From: Capnocytophaga sp.
Lineage (GTDB): Bacteria > Bacteroidota > Bacteroidia > Flavobacteriales > Flavobacteriaceae
Assembly: GCA_030530525.1 (NCBI GenBank)
Contig: JAUMUT010000007.1
Span: forward strand, 22,430 to 86,429
Reading direction: 5' to 3'
Length of the DNA: 64,000 nt
The notes under the pieces were generated by a model, which saw nothing but the letters and a program-made list of their open reading frames with translations, did not search any database and had not been told where the DNA came from. This document shows, piece by piece, positions 9,447-18,365 of this stretch (its first letter is position 1; each line of letters starts with the position of its first letter). The position numbers and the translations under genes were made by a program.

Positions 9447-9541
9447 TATCTTTGCATCCAGAAAAAGGAAGTAAAAAATGTTTTTCATATATTAGATTTT
9501 GTGGTTAGAATTGGTAAAAGAGGGCAGAAATGTCCTCTTTT
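9447..9541 (+). ncRNA. Candidate small RNA (promoter-to-terminator transcript)
   Basis: A TATCTTTG element (9447-9454) of the Bacteroidota -7 type is followed within about 80 nt by a hairpin with a T-tract (9516-9541). No credible coding sequence lies between; the only ATG frame is five codons long. A transcript of roughly 80 nt could result. A clear -33 TTTG is lacking and the hairpin may simply serve the convergent gene at 9576, so support is weak. Confidence 0.3.
9516..9541. terminator. Bidirectional hairpin terminator
   Basis: Eleven-bp arms (9516-9526 and 9531-9541) contain one G-U wobble and enclose a GAAA tetraloop, with A-run and T-run flanks. It lies 35 bp beyond the stop of the minus-strand gene 9576-10043. 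Confidence 0.8.
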
Positions 9542-9575
9542 ATTTTTGTGAAAATATAGAAAAACACATTTTTAT

Positions 9576-10043
9576 TTAAATAGGAAATATTATTCCTACG
9601 GAAAAACGAAATTTATTCTCATTAAAAGGATAATTTGTATTTTCTCTCCCAAAGGGGAAAGCATAGCCCGCTTTTAGGTAAAGAACAAGAATTTGAAATC
9701 CTATTTCTGGGGCAAAATAGTAAGGAGAAAGATTCAGTTGAGGACGAAGCATTAGTATTGGTAAATTAATTAAACCACTTTGCTGTTTATCAGTTTGCAA
9801 CCACGCCGAAAGTTGGGCTTCGGGAATGGCAATAAATTGTTTATTTTCCGAACGGAAATTGCCCGCAAGTCCCGCCAAAAGAACAAAGCGGTCAGTTTCA
9901 TAATAATTGTAATGCAAACCTATTTGCCCGTAAGTGGAACCTTGTTTTAGGTAGCTAACATCTATTGTCCAACGATAATCTTTTTTTTGAGCCATAAGAG
10001 GCGCAATAGCTCCAATTAAAAAGAATAAAAATATTTTCTTCAT
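9576..10043 (-). CDS. Small secreted barrel-like hypothetical protein
   Basis: Residues 1-18 are a signal peptide (ending APLMAQ). The rest alternates polar and aromatic/aliphatic residues with many Tyr, Phe and Gly, as in small outer-membrane beta-barrels. The C-terminus NKFRFSVGIIFPI looks like a terminal strand. At 155 residues it could form about eight strands. No named family is recognised; conjugative-transposon or OMP-type proteins of similar size exist in Bacteroidota. It lies downstream of aspS on the same strand, but a terminator (10075-10105) separates them. Confidence 0.6.
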   Translation of the reverse strand: MKKIFLFFLIGAIAPLMAQKKDYRWTIDVSYLKQGSTYGQIGLHYNYYETDRFVLLAGLAGNFRSENKQFIAIPEAQLSAWLQTDKQQSGLINLPILMLRPQLNLSPYYFAPEIGFQILVLYLKAGYAFPFGRENTNYPFNENKFRFSVGIIFPI

Positions 10044-10074
10044 ACGTTTTTATTTTTTAATGATAAAGAAATAA

Positions 10075-10105
10075 AAAAAGCTGCCGTAACCTGCGACAGC
10101 TTTTT
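10075..10105 (-). terminator. Terminator of aspS
   Basis: Twelve-nt arms (10075-10086 and 10094-10105) pair with one mismatch and carry A-run and T-run ends, immediately past the aspS stop codon. Confidence 0.75.
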
Positions 10106-10111
10106 ATTATT

Positions 10112-11866
10112 TTATTTTTTCTCTTTTACATCAATATAAAGTTCTTTGAGTTGAGCCTCATCAATAGGCGAAGGAGCATCAATCATCACATCGCGACCGC
10201 TGTTGTTCTTAGGGAAAGCGATAAAGTCGCGTATCGTTTCTTGTCCGCCGAGCAGTGCCACGAGTCTATCAAAACCAAAAGCCAAACCACCGTGAGGAGG
10301 TGCGCCGTACTTAAAGGCGTTCATCAAAAAGCCAAACTGCGCCTGCGCTTGCTCAGGGGTAAATCCGAGTAACTGGAACATCTTGGCTTGTAGCTCTTGG
10401 TTGAAAATACGGATAGAACCGCCTCCTACTTCGTTGCCATTGAGTACCAAATCGTAAGCATTGGCACGTACGGCACCTGGGTTGCTGTCGAGCAAAGGAA
10501 TATCTTCGGGCTTGGGCGAGGTGAAAGGGTGGTGCATAGCAAAGAAGCGTTGTTCTTCTTCGCTCCATTCGAGGAGTGGAAAATCTACCACCCAGAGAGG
10601 AGCGTATTCATCGGGTTTGCGCAAACCAAGGCGTTCGGCGAGTTCCATACGCAAAGCACTGAGTTGCGGGCGTACTTTGTTTGCCTTGCCTGAGAGGATA
10701 CAGATAAGGTCGCCTGCTTTGGCACCCGTGCGCGCTGCCCACGCTTTGAGGTCTTCTTCATTATAGAATTTATCAACCGATGATTTAAATGAACCGTCCT
10801 CATTGCATTTTACATATACCATTCCTGAGGCACCTATCTGCGGACGTTTTACCCATTCTACCAAAGCATCAATCTCTTTGCGGGTGTAGCTATTGGCACC
10901 TGGCACAGCTATCCCTACTACCAACTCCGCCTCATTGAACACCTTAAAATCGCGGTGCTGGGTGAGGTCGTTCAGTTCGCCGAATTTCATACCAAAGCGA
11001 ATATCGGGCTTGTCGTTGCCGTAAGTTTTCATCGCCTCAGCGTAGGTCATACGCGGAAAAGAAGCAAAGTCTAAGCCTTTGAGTTCTTTGAGGAGGTGTT
11101 TTGTCAAGCCTTCAAAGGTTTGGATAATATCCTCTTGTTCCACGAACGACATCTCACAGTCTATTTGGGTAAACTCTGGCTGACGGTCGGCGCGGAGGTC
11201 TTCGTCGCGGAAGCACTTTACGATTTGGAAGTATTTGTCTAATCCACCTACCATTAGCAGTTGCTTAAAAGTCTGTGGTGATTGTGGGAGCGCGTAGAAC
11301 TCACCTGGGTTCATACGGCTGGGCACCACAAAGTCGCGTGCCCCCTCAGGCGTTGATTTGATGAGCACGGGGGTTTCCACCTCAATAAAGCCTTGATCGG
11401 AGAGGTAGTTGCGCACCAATATACCTACCTTGTGGCGGAAGATAAGGTTCTCGCGCACAGGAGTACGGCGTATATCCAAATAACGGTATTTCATACGGAG
11501 GTCTTCGCCGCCATCGGTATTGTCTTCAATGGTAAAGGGGGGAATTTCGGAATGGTTGAGCAGGGTGAGTGCTGTTACGAGGATTTCCACTTCGCCCGTA
11601 GGCATATTGGTATTCACAGCCTCCCGTTTGATGGCAGTGCCTTGAATTTGGATAACATCTTCGCGAGAGAGGTTTTTGGCTTGTTCAAACACTGTTTTGT
11701 CAGTGCGTTCTTCGTCGAAAATAAGTTGGGTAATGCCATAGCGGTCGCGTAAATCTACCCAAATCATAAAGCCTTTATTGCGGATGCGTTGCACCCAGCC
11801 GCTGAGGGTTACTTGTTCTTTTTCGTGGGAGAGGCGTAGCTCGCCACAAGTATGCGTTCTGTACAT
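10112..11866 (-). CDS. aspS: Aspartyl-tRNA synthetase, bacterial type
   Basis: This class II synthetase charges tRNA-Asp. The N-terminal OB-fold anticodon domain (about 1-110) contains [26 protein letters not shown]. Motif 2 reads [19 protein letters not shown] and motif 3 lies in [15 protein letters not shown]. The insertion (GAD-type) domain characteristic of bacterial AspRS lies near residues 280-420. Length 584 is normal. The gene is visibly richer in G and C than dxs or metK and uses more G/C-ending codons, unusual for a housekeeping gene in this window. A -7 element at 11900-11893 (minus strand) precedes the start. Confidence 0.96.
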   Translation of the reverse strand: MYRTHTCGELRLSHEKEQVTLSGWVQRIRNKGFMIWVDLRDRYGITQLIFDEERTDKTVFEQAKNLSREDVIQIQGTAIKREAVNTNMPTGEVEILVTALTLLNHSEIPPFTIEDNTDGGEDLRMKYRYLDIRRTPVRENLIFRHKVGILVRNYLSDQGFIEVETPVLIKSTPEGARDFVVPSRMNPGEFYALPQSPQTFKQLLMVGGLDKYFQIVKCFRDEDLRADRQPEFTQIDCEMSFVEQEDIIQTFEGLTKHLLKELKGLDFASFPRMTYAEAMKTYGNDKPDIRFGMKFGELNDLTQHRDFKVFNEAELVVGIAVPGANSYTRKEIDALVEWVKRPQIGASGMVYVKCNEDGSFKSSVDKFYNEEDLKAWAARTGAKAGDLICILSGKANKVRPQLSALRMELAERLGLRKPDEYAPLWVVDFPLLEWSEEEQRFFAMHHPFTSPKPEDIPLLDSNPGAVRANAYDLVLNGNEVGGGSIRIFNQELQAKMFQLLGFTPEQAQAQFGFLMNAFKYGAPPHGGLAFGFDRLVALLGGQETIRDFIAFPKNNSGRDVMIDAPSPIDEAQLKELYIDVKEKK

Positions 11867-11892
11867 TATTTTAAAGTAAAATTTTTGCTTTG

Positions 11893-11900
11893 CAAAAGTA
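11893..11900 (-). promoter_or_regulatory. aspS promoter, -7 element
   Basis: TACTTTTG on the minus strand is followed by GCAAAG, about 27 bp before the aspS start codon. This matches the Bacteroidota TAnnTTTG consensus. Confidence 0.7.
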
Positions 11901-12097
11901 ATAAAAAAATTTTATTTCTCATTTCCTTCTTTATTTTTTAACAGAAAAAATTATATTTAGCCTCTTTTTTTTAGGGGAAAAATTAAAATATTTTTAACTG
12001 TCATAATAAAAAACATAACACTTGCTTTTCATTTATTTTTTTATTATTTTTGCCTACTTTTTTTATAGAAAAAAATCTTTTTTAACTTTATTTAGTA

Positions 12098-13354
12098 ATG
12101 AAAAAACTTTTATTTGTATTTTTATTATTGCCTTTTGGGGCATTTGCGCAAGAATATTTACGATTAAACCTAAGTGAAGACGGCAAAACCTACCTAAAAG
12201 GAAGCGTACGAGCCACTTTCTGGGGGAGATATTATCAAATGAACCCAAATTCTACCATCAATGGCGAGCCTGTTACAGAGACTTCTGATTTTTCAATCCG
12301 TAGGTTACGAATTAATTTCCAAGGACAAATAACACCTAAATGGTTCTTTTACAGTGCTTTTGGAGGAAATAATTTTAATTTCACTACCGATGCAAAAACG
12401 GCAAAAATTGGCGTGCTTGACCTTTATACAGAATATGAATTTGCGCCTGAATTTACGCTCGGAATAGGAAAATTTGGCTGGAATAGTAGCCGAAATACTA
12501 TGCGAAGTAGCAAATCAATGATGGGGCTGGACGCTCTTTCTTTCCCGCTTTTTAATTCAGGAAAAAATGATGATAACGGACGAAATTTAGGACTTTTTGC
12601 CAAAGGACAAATAGAGAATTTAAGTTACGTTTTCACTCTAAAAAGCCCGCTTGCTACCACTACCGAACCAAAAGAAGGCGTGGTGGATTATGCCAAAAAT
12701 TCGCCAAGAAAACAATATTCTGCGCACTTAAAATATGATTTTTGGGAACGAGAAAGCAATAAAACTACTTATACATCAGGTACTTACATCGGTCAGAAAA
12801 AAATATTTAATCTTGCTTTGGGTGGTGTTTTCCAATCTAAAATGATGTCTGAATTACAAAATAATGAGGTAAAATATTATGACTATAAGAATTTTTCTGC
12901 GGAAATATTCTTAGATACGCCCCTTTCCGATAAAAATAACGCAATAACGCTCAATACAGGGTATTATTATTCGGATTTTGGTAGAAATTATATCCGAAAT
13001 TCGGGTTCTAACGGAGTGGCTGGGGTTTCTTCCAACGAATTTTTAAATGGAGCAGGCACAGCGTATCCGTTAAATGGCACAGGAAGTACATTTTTCTTTC
13101 AGTGTGGTTATCTTTTTGGTAAATCGCAACATTTTTCTGCCCGAATACAGCCTAATATTTCCGTTCAATATTCTAATTTTGACGGATTAGAAACCAATAT
13201 GTTAGCCTATGACCTTGGTCTTAATATTTTCTTTAAAGGACACGATAACAAATTGAGTTTAAGCTACCAAAATCGTCCTATTTACAATCAAACCAAAAAA
13301 GTAGATTCTCGCAAAGGGGCTTTTATTATTCAATATCAGATACAGATAAATTAA
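12098..13354 (+). CDS. Phosphate-selective porin O/P-type outer-membrane protein
   Basis: Residues 1-17 are a signal peptide ending in GAFAQ. The mature protein is a typical aromatic-rich beta-barrel. ATFWGRYYQMNPNS leads to FSIRRLRINFQGQITPKWFFY, the RR..I.F.G..TP...Y pattern of the porin O/P family. The C-terminal LSYQNRPIYNQ..FIIQYQIQIN suits a final strand. At 418 residues a 16-18 stranded channel is expected. Despite the family name, phosphate selectivity cannot be judged. A TATTTTTG element at about 12046-12053 can act as promoter. Confidence 0.8.
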   Translation: MKKLLFVFLLLPFGAFAQEYLRLNLSEDGKTYLKGSVRATFWGRYYQMNPNSTINGEPVTETSDFSIRRLRINFQGQITPKWFFYSAFGGNNFNFTTDAKTAKIGVLDLYTEYEFAPEFTLGIGKFGWNSSRNTMRSSKSMMGLDALSFPLFNSGKNDDNGRNLGLFAKGQIENLSYVFTLKSPLATTTEPKEGVVDYAKNSPRKQYSAHLKYDFWERESNKTTYTSGTYIGQKKIFNLALGGVFQSKMMSELQNNEVKYYDYKNFSAEIFLDTPLSDKNNAITLNTGYYYSDFGRNYIRNSGSNGVAGVSSNEFLNGAGTAYPLNGTGSTFFFQCGYLFGKSQHFSARIQPNISVQYSNFDGLETNMLAYDLGLNIFFKGHDNKLSLSYQNRPIYNQTKKVDSRKGAFIIQYQIQIN

Positions 13355-13433
13355 AAATATAATAAAAAACACATTTTGTGTATTTTTTATAGTTAGTTTC
13401 TAATAAACGTACTAAAAATAACTTTTTTTACAA

Positions 13434-13880
13434 ATGGAAATTCAATGGAAAGTTAAGGATTTTTTCCAATTGAGTGTGGAAGAATGCTACCAGCTCTTGC
13501 AACTAAGGCAAGACGTATTCGTATTAGAACAAGAATGCCTATACCCTGATATTGACGGGCGAGACGACAAAGCCGTGCATGTTTTGGGCTACGATGGTAA
13601 CCAGCTCATCGCCTATACGCGCTTTTTTGCTCATGACCCACATTACCAAACAGCATCTTTTGGTAGGGTTATTATCAAAGAATCGCACCGACACCTAAAG
13701 CTCGGCAGTGTGCTCATTAGCAAAACTATAGAGGCTATGGAAAACCGCTTAGGGAAGGTGGCTATCACTATATCGGCACAACATCACCTGATAGCTTTTT
13801 ATGGTAGAAATGGCTTTGAACCCATAGGCGAACCCTATGATGAGGATGGTATTCCGCATATCCGTATGGTGCGTAAGTAA
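13434..13880 (+). CDS. GNAT-family N-acetyltransferase, ElaA type
   Basis: This cytoplasmic acetyltransferase uses acetyl-CoA; the natural substrate of ElaA proteins is not established. The ElaA hallmark LRQDVFVLEQECLYPDIDGRD lies near residues 25-45. FGRVIIKESHRHLKLGSVLI is the acetyl-CoA-binding motif A, and IAFYGRNGFEPIGEPYDEDGIPH is the conserved C-terminal motif. Length 148 fits. The DNA is clearly GC-richer than the porin gene upstream and begins a ~10-kb stretch of such genes. It converges on merR with a shared terminator (13913-13945). Confidence 0.9.
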   Translation: MEIQWKVKDFFQLSVEECYQLLQLRQDVFVLEQECLYPDIDGRDDKAVHVLGYDGNQLIAYTRFFAHDPHYQTASFGRVIIKESHRHLKLGSVLISKTIEAMENRLGKVAITISAQHHLIAFYGRNGFEPIGEPYDEDGIPHIRMVRK

Positions 13881-13912
13881 AAATTCGCTACCTTTGTTCA
13901 ACCTGCATCCTG

Positions 13913-13945
13913 AGAGGCAAATTGAATAAATATCAATTTGCCTCT
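13913..13945. terminator. Bidirectional hairpin between convergent genes
   Basis: Perfect 13-bp arms (13913-13925 and 13933-13945) with a 7-nt loop lie between the GNAT and merR stops. There is no long T-tract, so its efficiency is uncertain. Confidence 0.6.
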
Positions 13946-14286
13946 TAGTTATTTAGCTTTTCCCTTACTTTCCACATTTTGCTAAGCATATCCTCTATCA
14001 TTTCCATACGTTTCTTGACCTTTTCTGCCGAAGCGTCCAAGGTATAGCCCTCGTCAAGGAGTTCCTTGATAAGGAGTATTTTTTTGATATTCAGGTAGTC
14101 ATAGCGGCGATTTTTTCCTTCCTCTTCTGTAAGGCTCTTGAGGATTCCCTTTTCCTCCCAATAGCGTATCTGTCGGGTAGGGATCCCTGTAATCTGAGAG
14201 ACCTCTCCTATCCCTACTACCAATTTCTTCAGGAAATCAAAATCTAATAGTAGCTCCTTAGACTCTTTTTGTTCGGTTTTTTCCAT
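13945..14286 (-). CDS. MerR-family transcriptional regulator
   Basis: The winged-helix domain at residues 20-70 reads VVGIGEVSQITGIPTRQIRYWEEKGILKS, the MerR helix-turn-helix and wing. A coiled dimerisation helix (VKKRMEMIEDMLSKMWKVREKLNN) completes a short 113-residue protein with no metal-binding Cys cluster or obvious ligand domain. It is divergent from the SDR gene at 14387 with back-to-back promoters, so control of that gene and of itself is likely. This is inference from arrangement. Confidence 0.88.
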   Translation of the reverse strand: MEKTEQKESKELLLDFDFLKKLVVGIGEVSQITGIPTRQIRYWEEKGILKSLTEEEGKNRRYDYLNIKKILLIKELLDEGYTLDASAEKVKKRMEMIEDMLSKMWKVREKLNN

Positions 14287-14312
14287 CGGTTATAAATTAT
14301 TTACGAAATAAG

Positions 14313-14344
14313 TTGCAAATATACAATTTTTTATTGTACTTTTG
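14313..14344. promoter_or_regulatory. Divergent merR/SDR promoter region with dyad
   Basis: TACTTTTG (14337-14344, plus) and TATATTTG (14323-14316, minus) are outward-facing -7 elements. They are embedded in an extended imperfect palindrome centred on TACAAT-TTTTT-ATTGTA (14322-14338). For the plus promoter a TTG at 14313-14315 lies 21 bp upstream of the -7 element. A MerR dimer bound at the dyad would touch both promoters. Confidence 0.6.
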
Positions 14345-14386
14345 CACTTTGTAAATAATATACAATTAAAGAAAATAATTATCAAA

Positions 14387-15163
14387 ATGAAACAATTAGA
14401 AAACAAAAATGCCGTAATTACAGGTGGAAGTGATGGTATTGGTTTAGGAATAGCCAAAGCCTTTGCACAAAATGGAGTAAATCTTTTACTCATAGGAAAA
14501 GACACAGAAAAACTGCAAAAAGCCCAAAAGGAATTACAGAGGGCGTATACAACTCAGGTACATATCCTTGCAACTGACTTATCTATTACAGAAAATATCC
14601 CTGAGGTAAGCCAAAATATTTTACAACTATTCTCCTCAATAGATATATTGGTTAATAATGCAGGACTGGGCAAGTTTGCTCCTTTTGAACAGGTGGATAC
14701 TACCCTATATGACGCTCACTTCAATCTCAATGTAAAAGCACCTTATTTCCTTACACAAAGTTTGCTCCCTGCCCTTATGGCAAGCAAAGGAAATGTAATC
14801 AACATATCCTCCTATTTTGCCCATCGTATGTTACCCAATAGGGCTACTACTGTATATTCCGCTACTAAGGGTGCTTTGAACTCCTTTACCAAAGCTTTAG
14901 CTTTTGAGGTAGGGCACTTAGGGGTACGTGTCAATGCCATTGCTCCAGGAAGTATCTCTACGCCGCAGTTCGTCCGTAATCTGCAAGCACTCTCTACAGA
15001 GAAACAAGTAGCTTTCGAGACAATGGTCAAGGAAATTTACCCTATGCAACACATCGGTACTCCTGAGGATATCGCCCAAGCGGCAGTATTCCTCGCCAGT
15101 GAGAGTGCCTCTTGGATCACAGGAACTATATTAGCAGTAGATGGAGGTTTGACAACGAATTAG
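14387..15163 (+). CDS. Short-chain dehydrogenase/reductase (SDR)
   Basis: This is a classical SDR of 258 residues using NAD(P)(H); the substrate is unknown. TGGSDGIGLGIAKAFAQ is the nucleotide-binding Gly motif, NNAGLG is present, the catalytic triad is ISS...YSATKGAL, and PGSISTP follows. The C-terminus ITGTILAVDGGLTTN is typical. The start at 14387 is chosen because MKQLENKNAVITGG begins the fold. The upstream in-frame ATG at 14342 lies on the promoter itself. Divergence from merR suggests MerR-controlled stress or detoxification use. Confidence 0.9.
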   Translation: MKQLENKNAVITGGSDGIGLGIAKAFAQNGVNLLLIGKDTEKLQKAQKELQRAYTTQVHILATDLSITENIPEVSQNILQLFSSIDILVNNAGLGKFAPFEQVDTTLYDAHFNLNVKAPYFLTQSLLPALMASKGNVINISSYFAHRMLPNRATTVYSATKGALNSFTKALAFEVGHLGVRVNAIAPGSISTPQFVRNLQALSTEKQVAFETMVKEIYPMQHIGTPEDIAQAAVFLASESASWITGTILAVDGGLTTN

Positions 15164-15283
15164 TTTTCTAAAATAATTTTCGGGTAACCCAATTCCAAAT
15201 GCATTACCTCCCTCTTTCCGACCATTACCCTCTTACTGCAAGAATTACGCTCCACAAGTGATGCTTATATCATCATTATTTCC

Positions 15284-15291
15284 TATCTTTG
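15284..15291 (+). promoter_or_regulatory. DHA2 efflux gene promoter, -7 element
   Basis: TATCTTTG lies 34 bp before the start codon. A loose dyad (TGAT at 15259-15262, ATCA at 15269-15272) lies in the -33 region and could be an operator; that part is weak. Confidence 0.6.
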
Positions 15292-15325
15292 CACATTATT
15301 TTTAGTCTATATAGCACATAAAAAA

Positions 15326-16723
15326 ATGAACACAGAACGCATCAGCCCCTCGCTGATAGGGATTATTGCCGCCACAGGTATAATGTCTTTTTCTGGGGTA
15401 GTGAGTGAAACGGCTATGAATGTAACCTTTCCTACCCTAATGAACGAATTTGCTATCTCCACCGCTACCGTGCAGTGGCTCACTACGGGCTATCTGTTGG
15501 TGCTGGCGCTCACCATTCCCGTATCGTCTTTCCTCAAGCGGAATTTCTCCACACGCAAGCTGTTCCTCAGTGCCATTAATATTTTCATCGTAGCGACGCT
15601 CTTGTGCTATTTCGCGCCTAACTTTCAGGTGCTACTCGTAGGGCGACTCTTGCAAGGAATGGGCACAGGGATTGCCCTCCCACTGATGATAAATATCATT
15701 TTGGAGCGCGCTCCTGCCAGCCAATTAGGGCTCTGTATGGGGATTGCATCGCTTATCTCGGCAATGGCGCCCGCTGTGGGTCCCGTAATGGGAGGGGTGA
15801 TTGTAGATGCTTACGGCTGGCGGGTTATCTTTTTATGCCTGTTGCCTTTGCTACTTATCTCCTTCCTATTGGGATTTTTCCTGCTGAAAGACACTTCTGC
15901 GCCCGAAGGAAAAGGCAAATTCAACACGATTGATTATCTGCTCGTTGCGGTGGGCTTTACCCTTTTTATCCTTGCCACCGAGCAAGCCTCGGCTAAGGGT
16001 TGGACGAGCGTTACCGTACTTTCCTTATTAGCTGTGGCAGTGGGCTGTGTGGCGCTCTTTGTCCGCCGTTCTGCGCACAGTACGAACCCGCTGATTCGTA
16101 TCGGGGTGTTCAGTACGCGTACCTTTGTGCTGAGCATTGGCATCATCTTGGCTTGCCAATTCAATGTGTTGGCATTGGGCTACTTAATCCCTAATTATTC
16201 GCAAATAGTAACGGGCGAAAGTGCCACCGTTGCGGGCTTTCTGCTGTTGCCTGGCTGTTTGGTAGGGGCTTTCTTGGCTCCCATAAGTGGCAAACTATTG
16301 GACAGATTAGGCGCGAAAAAGCCTATTTTGGCGGGAAGTGTGTGCCTCATAGTAGCATTGTTGCTGTTTGCTATCTTCGGCAAAGCGATGACCACGCCGA
16401 TGTTTATGTCGTTTTATGTACTTTTTACCATTGGACAAGGGCTCGCCATAGGCAACACAATGACCTACGGCTTGGCAACGCTCCCAAAAGACCTCTCTAC
16501 CGATGGTAATGCGGTGCTCAATACCCTGCAACAATTAGCGGGAGCGGTGGGCACTTCGGTGGCAGCGACTTTGGTAGCCTCCGCACAGGTGGGAACTTCT
16601 CTCGCCGAAGGGACAGCCACCGGTAGCTGGCACGCCTTTATCCTCTTGTTAGTGCTTGCTATTTTTGGCTTTGCTTGCGCCTATGCGATGTTCAGCCGTC
16701 GCAAAGAGGAAAGCGTAAAATAA
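15326..16723 (+). CDS. MFS transporter, DHA2 (EmrB/QacA-like) family
   Basis: This inner-membrane proton-driven efflux pump probably exports drugs or other hydrophobic compounds. It has 465 residues with about 14 hydrophobic segments. TTGYLLVLALTIPVSSFL and GRLLQGMGTGIALPLMI (motif C-like GxGxG) and AMAPAVGPVMGGVIVDAYGWR are characteristic of DHA2. The DNA is G+C-rich compared with the backbone: a 60-base sample at 15481-15540 contains about 33 G/C, against about 10 at 3001-3060. A strong terminator follows at 16835-16876. Confidence 0.92.
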   Translation: MNTERISPSLIGIIAATGIMSFSGVVSETAMNVTFPTLMNEFAISTATVQWLTTGYLLVLALTIPVSSFLKRNFSTRKLFLSAINIFIVATLLCYFAPNFQVLLVGRLLQGMGTGIALPLMINIILERAPASQLGLCMGIASLISAMAPAVGPVMGGVIVDAYGWRVIFLCLLPLLLISFLLGFFLLKDTSAPEGKGKFNTIDYLLVAVGFTLFILATEQASAKGWTSVTVLSLLAVAVGCVALFVRRSAHSTNPLIRIGVFSTRTFVLSIGIILACQFNVLALGYLIPNYSQIVTGESATVAGFLLLPGCLVGAFLAPISGKLLDRLGAKKPILAGSVCLIVALLLFAIFGKAMTTPMFMSFYVLFTIGQGLAIGNTMTYGLATLPKDLSTDGNAVLNTLQQLAGAVGTSVAATLVASAQVGTSLAEGTATGSWHAFILLLVLAIFGFACAYAMFSRRKEESVK

Positions 16724-16834
16724 ATTTTCTTCTTTGCTAAAAACAACCTAAGAAAAAGTATTTTTATCTATACAAATAGGGACAGAAAAAATATCTCACG
16801 CTACATTTTTCAAAAAATATAACTATCGCTTTAC

Positions 16835-16876
16835 AAAAAAGACGTGTGTTTTTGTCGGAAAATACACGTCTTTTTT
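16835..16876 (+). terminator. Intrinsic terminator in the 16.7-17.0 kb gap
   Basis: Thirteen-bp arms (16835-16847 and 16864-16876) end in T7. It lies about 110 bp beyond the efflux gene. The rest of the 298-bp gap shows nothing I can name. Confidence 0.85.
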
Positions 16877-16995
16877 TGCGGTCTGTTTTTACCTTTGTAA
16901 ATCAAGTAGTTACAAAAGAGTAATTTAGCAGTTATTTTTATAGATATAAAAAAGATAAAAATACTAAAAAACAAATGTTTTTCAAAATAAATAAT

Positions 16996-17003
16996 TACCT
17001 TTG
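16996..17003 (+). promoter_or_regulatory. Hydrolase gene promoter, -7 element
   Basis: TACCTTTG lies 18 bp before the ATG at 17022, giving a very short leader. Confidence 0.65.
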
Positions 17004-17021
17004 CACTTAAAAAGAATACTT

Positions 17022-17783
17022 ATGAAATCAATCGTTTTTATACACGGATTTATGGCAACCCCGAAAGGTTGGGACAAATGGTGCGCCTATTTTGACAAAT
17101 TGGGTTACCAATCTTATGCCCCTTCTTGGTTATATCAGGAAGGAAGTGTAGCTGATTTACAACAAAATCCACACCCTAAGTTAGCATCCACAGACCTCAG
17201 CGAGGTGATAGCACACTATAAAAATTTTATAGATACCTTAGAAGAAAAGCCTATTCTCATTGGGCATTCTCTGGGTGGTGTTATCGTTCAGAAATTGATA
17301 GCTGAGGGAAAAGGAAAAGCGGGTGTATGCATCAGTAGCGGACCTCCGAAAGGAATTTTTGCTTTCCATTGGGATTTTATCCGCTCTAATATGCAACTTA
17401 CCAATCCGTTTGCTTCTAATCCGCTTTGCCTAATGTCCGTAAAATGGTTTCATAAGTACGTTTTAAATGAAATGACCTATGCCGAGGCGGAAACATTCGT
17501 TAAGGAAAACTGCGTGCCGTCCAGCCGAAAGGTCGCCCAGACGGTAACTAAATACGCAACTATCCCCTTTGATGCGCCTCATCCTCCTTTGCTTTTTATT
17601 GCGGGCAGTGCAGATAGGTCGCAACCGCCTATTATCAACAAGAAAAATTACGAGGCTTATACTCACAAAGAAAGCGTAACAACTTACAAAGAATTTCCAA
17701 CGCGTACTCATAACCTTATCAATCAAAAAGATTGGGAAGCGGTTGCCGACTATATTGGTACGTGGCTTAAAGAAAATATTTGA
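17022..17783 (+). CDS. Alpha/beta-hydrolase, 253 aa
   Basis: This is an esterase- or lipase-like cytoplasmic hydrolase of unknown substrate. The oxyanion-loop motif HGFMATPKGWDKW sits near the N-terminus, the nucleophile elbow is GHSLGG, and the acid is likely in AGSADRSQPP. The catalytic His is in TRTHNLINQKDW near the C-terminus. ATG 17022 is chosen over an in-frame TTG at 17001 because the TTG overlaps the -7 element. It lies alone between a terminator and the HU-like gene, whose promoter begins inside its last codons. Confidence 0.88.
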   Translation: MKSIVFIHGFMATPKGWDKWCAYFDKLGYQSYAPSWLYQEGSVADLQQNPHPKLASTDLSEVIAHYKNFIDTLEEKPILIGHSLGGVIVQKLIAEGKGKAGVCISSGPPKGIFAFHWDFIRSNMQLTNPFASNPLCLMSVKWFHKYVLNEMTYAEAETFVKENCVPSSRKVAQTVTKYATIPFDAPHPPLLFIAGSADRSQPPIINKKNYEAYTHKESVTTYKEFPTRTHNLINQKDWEAVADYIGTWLKENI

Positions 17784-17801
17784 TTAATTTTTTTGAAAAT
17801 A

Positions 17802-17833
17802 TTTGCATATTGCAAGAAAAAGTACTACCTTTG
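17802..17833 (+). promoter_or_regulatory. HU-like gene promoter (-33 and -7)
   Basis: TTTG at 17802-17805 and TACCTTTG at 17826-17833 are 20 bp apart, close to the Bacteroidota consensus. The leader to the ATG at 17879 is about 40 nt. Confidence 0.75.
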
Positions 17834-17878
17834 TCGCAACTTTTTAACTTTAAATTTTCACTAAAAAAACAGAACAAT

Positions 17879-18262
17879 ATGGCTGTAAAATACAAAGTCA
17901 TTCAGAAAGGGCAACCAGGGGTTGCTGGTGGCGGAACTAAGAAATATTACGCTTCTGCCAACTTAACAGGGGAAAAGACCTTAGCAGGGCTTACCAAAGA
18001 CATTGAAAAAATGTGTACCGTAAACGGTGCTGATATTCGCGCTGTGCTCTACGCCTTGGTGGAGACGATGCAATCTGCCCTATCGGACGGGCAAGCTGTT
18101 CGCTTGGGTGAGCTCGGAAGCCTGCGCATTAGCATAGGAAGCGAAGGAAAAGCGACAGAAAAAGAGGTAACAGCAGCATCAATTAAAAGTGCCAAAGTTA
18201 TCTTTACCCCAGGCAAAGACCTGAAAAAGATGCTCGATACACTTGAGTACGAGAAACTTTAA
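17879..18262 (+). CDS. HU-like DNA-binding protein (Bacteroidota HU family)
   Basis: This nucleoid-associated or DNA-bending protein has 127 residues. The N-terminal MAVKYKVIQKGQPGVAGGG is the extra segment of the Bacteroidota HU-related family (TIGR01201-like). The HU fold follows: TLAGLTKDIEKMCTVNGADIRAVLYALVETMQSALSDGQAVRLGELGSL contains the helices and the beta turn. The arm region is short and the C-terminus reads VIFTPGKDLKKML. The start at 17879 is preferred to 17780, whose extension overlaps the promoter and the hydrolase stop. It ends in a very strong terminator. Confidence 0.88.
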   Translation: MAVKYKVIQKGQPGVAGGGTKKYYASANLTGEKTLAGLTKDIEKMCTVNGADIRAVLYALVETMQSALSDGQAVRLGELGSLRISIGSEGKATEKEVTAASIKSAKVIFTPGKDLKKMLDTLEYEKL

Positions 18263-18277
18263 CTATTTATTACTTGT

Positions 18278-18318
18278 AAAAAGAGTGTGCGATTTGTGGA
18301 AAATCGCACACTCTTTTT
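18278..18318 (+). terminator. Very strong intrinsic terminator after the HU-like gene
   Basis: A perfect 18-bp stem (18278-18295 with 18301-18318) has a 5-nt loop and A5/T5 ends, so it is potentially active in both directions. Confidence 0.92.
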
Positions 18319-18365
18319 GTATTTTATAGATAGGAAAAGATAAAAAGACAGCTATTTTCTTCTTT

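Noticed and set aside
10151..11752. Several open frames antisense to aspS (for example 10397-10693 and 11393-11752)
   Set aside because: They are shadows caused by the GC-rich codon use of aspS and have no promoter, start context or motifs.
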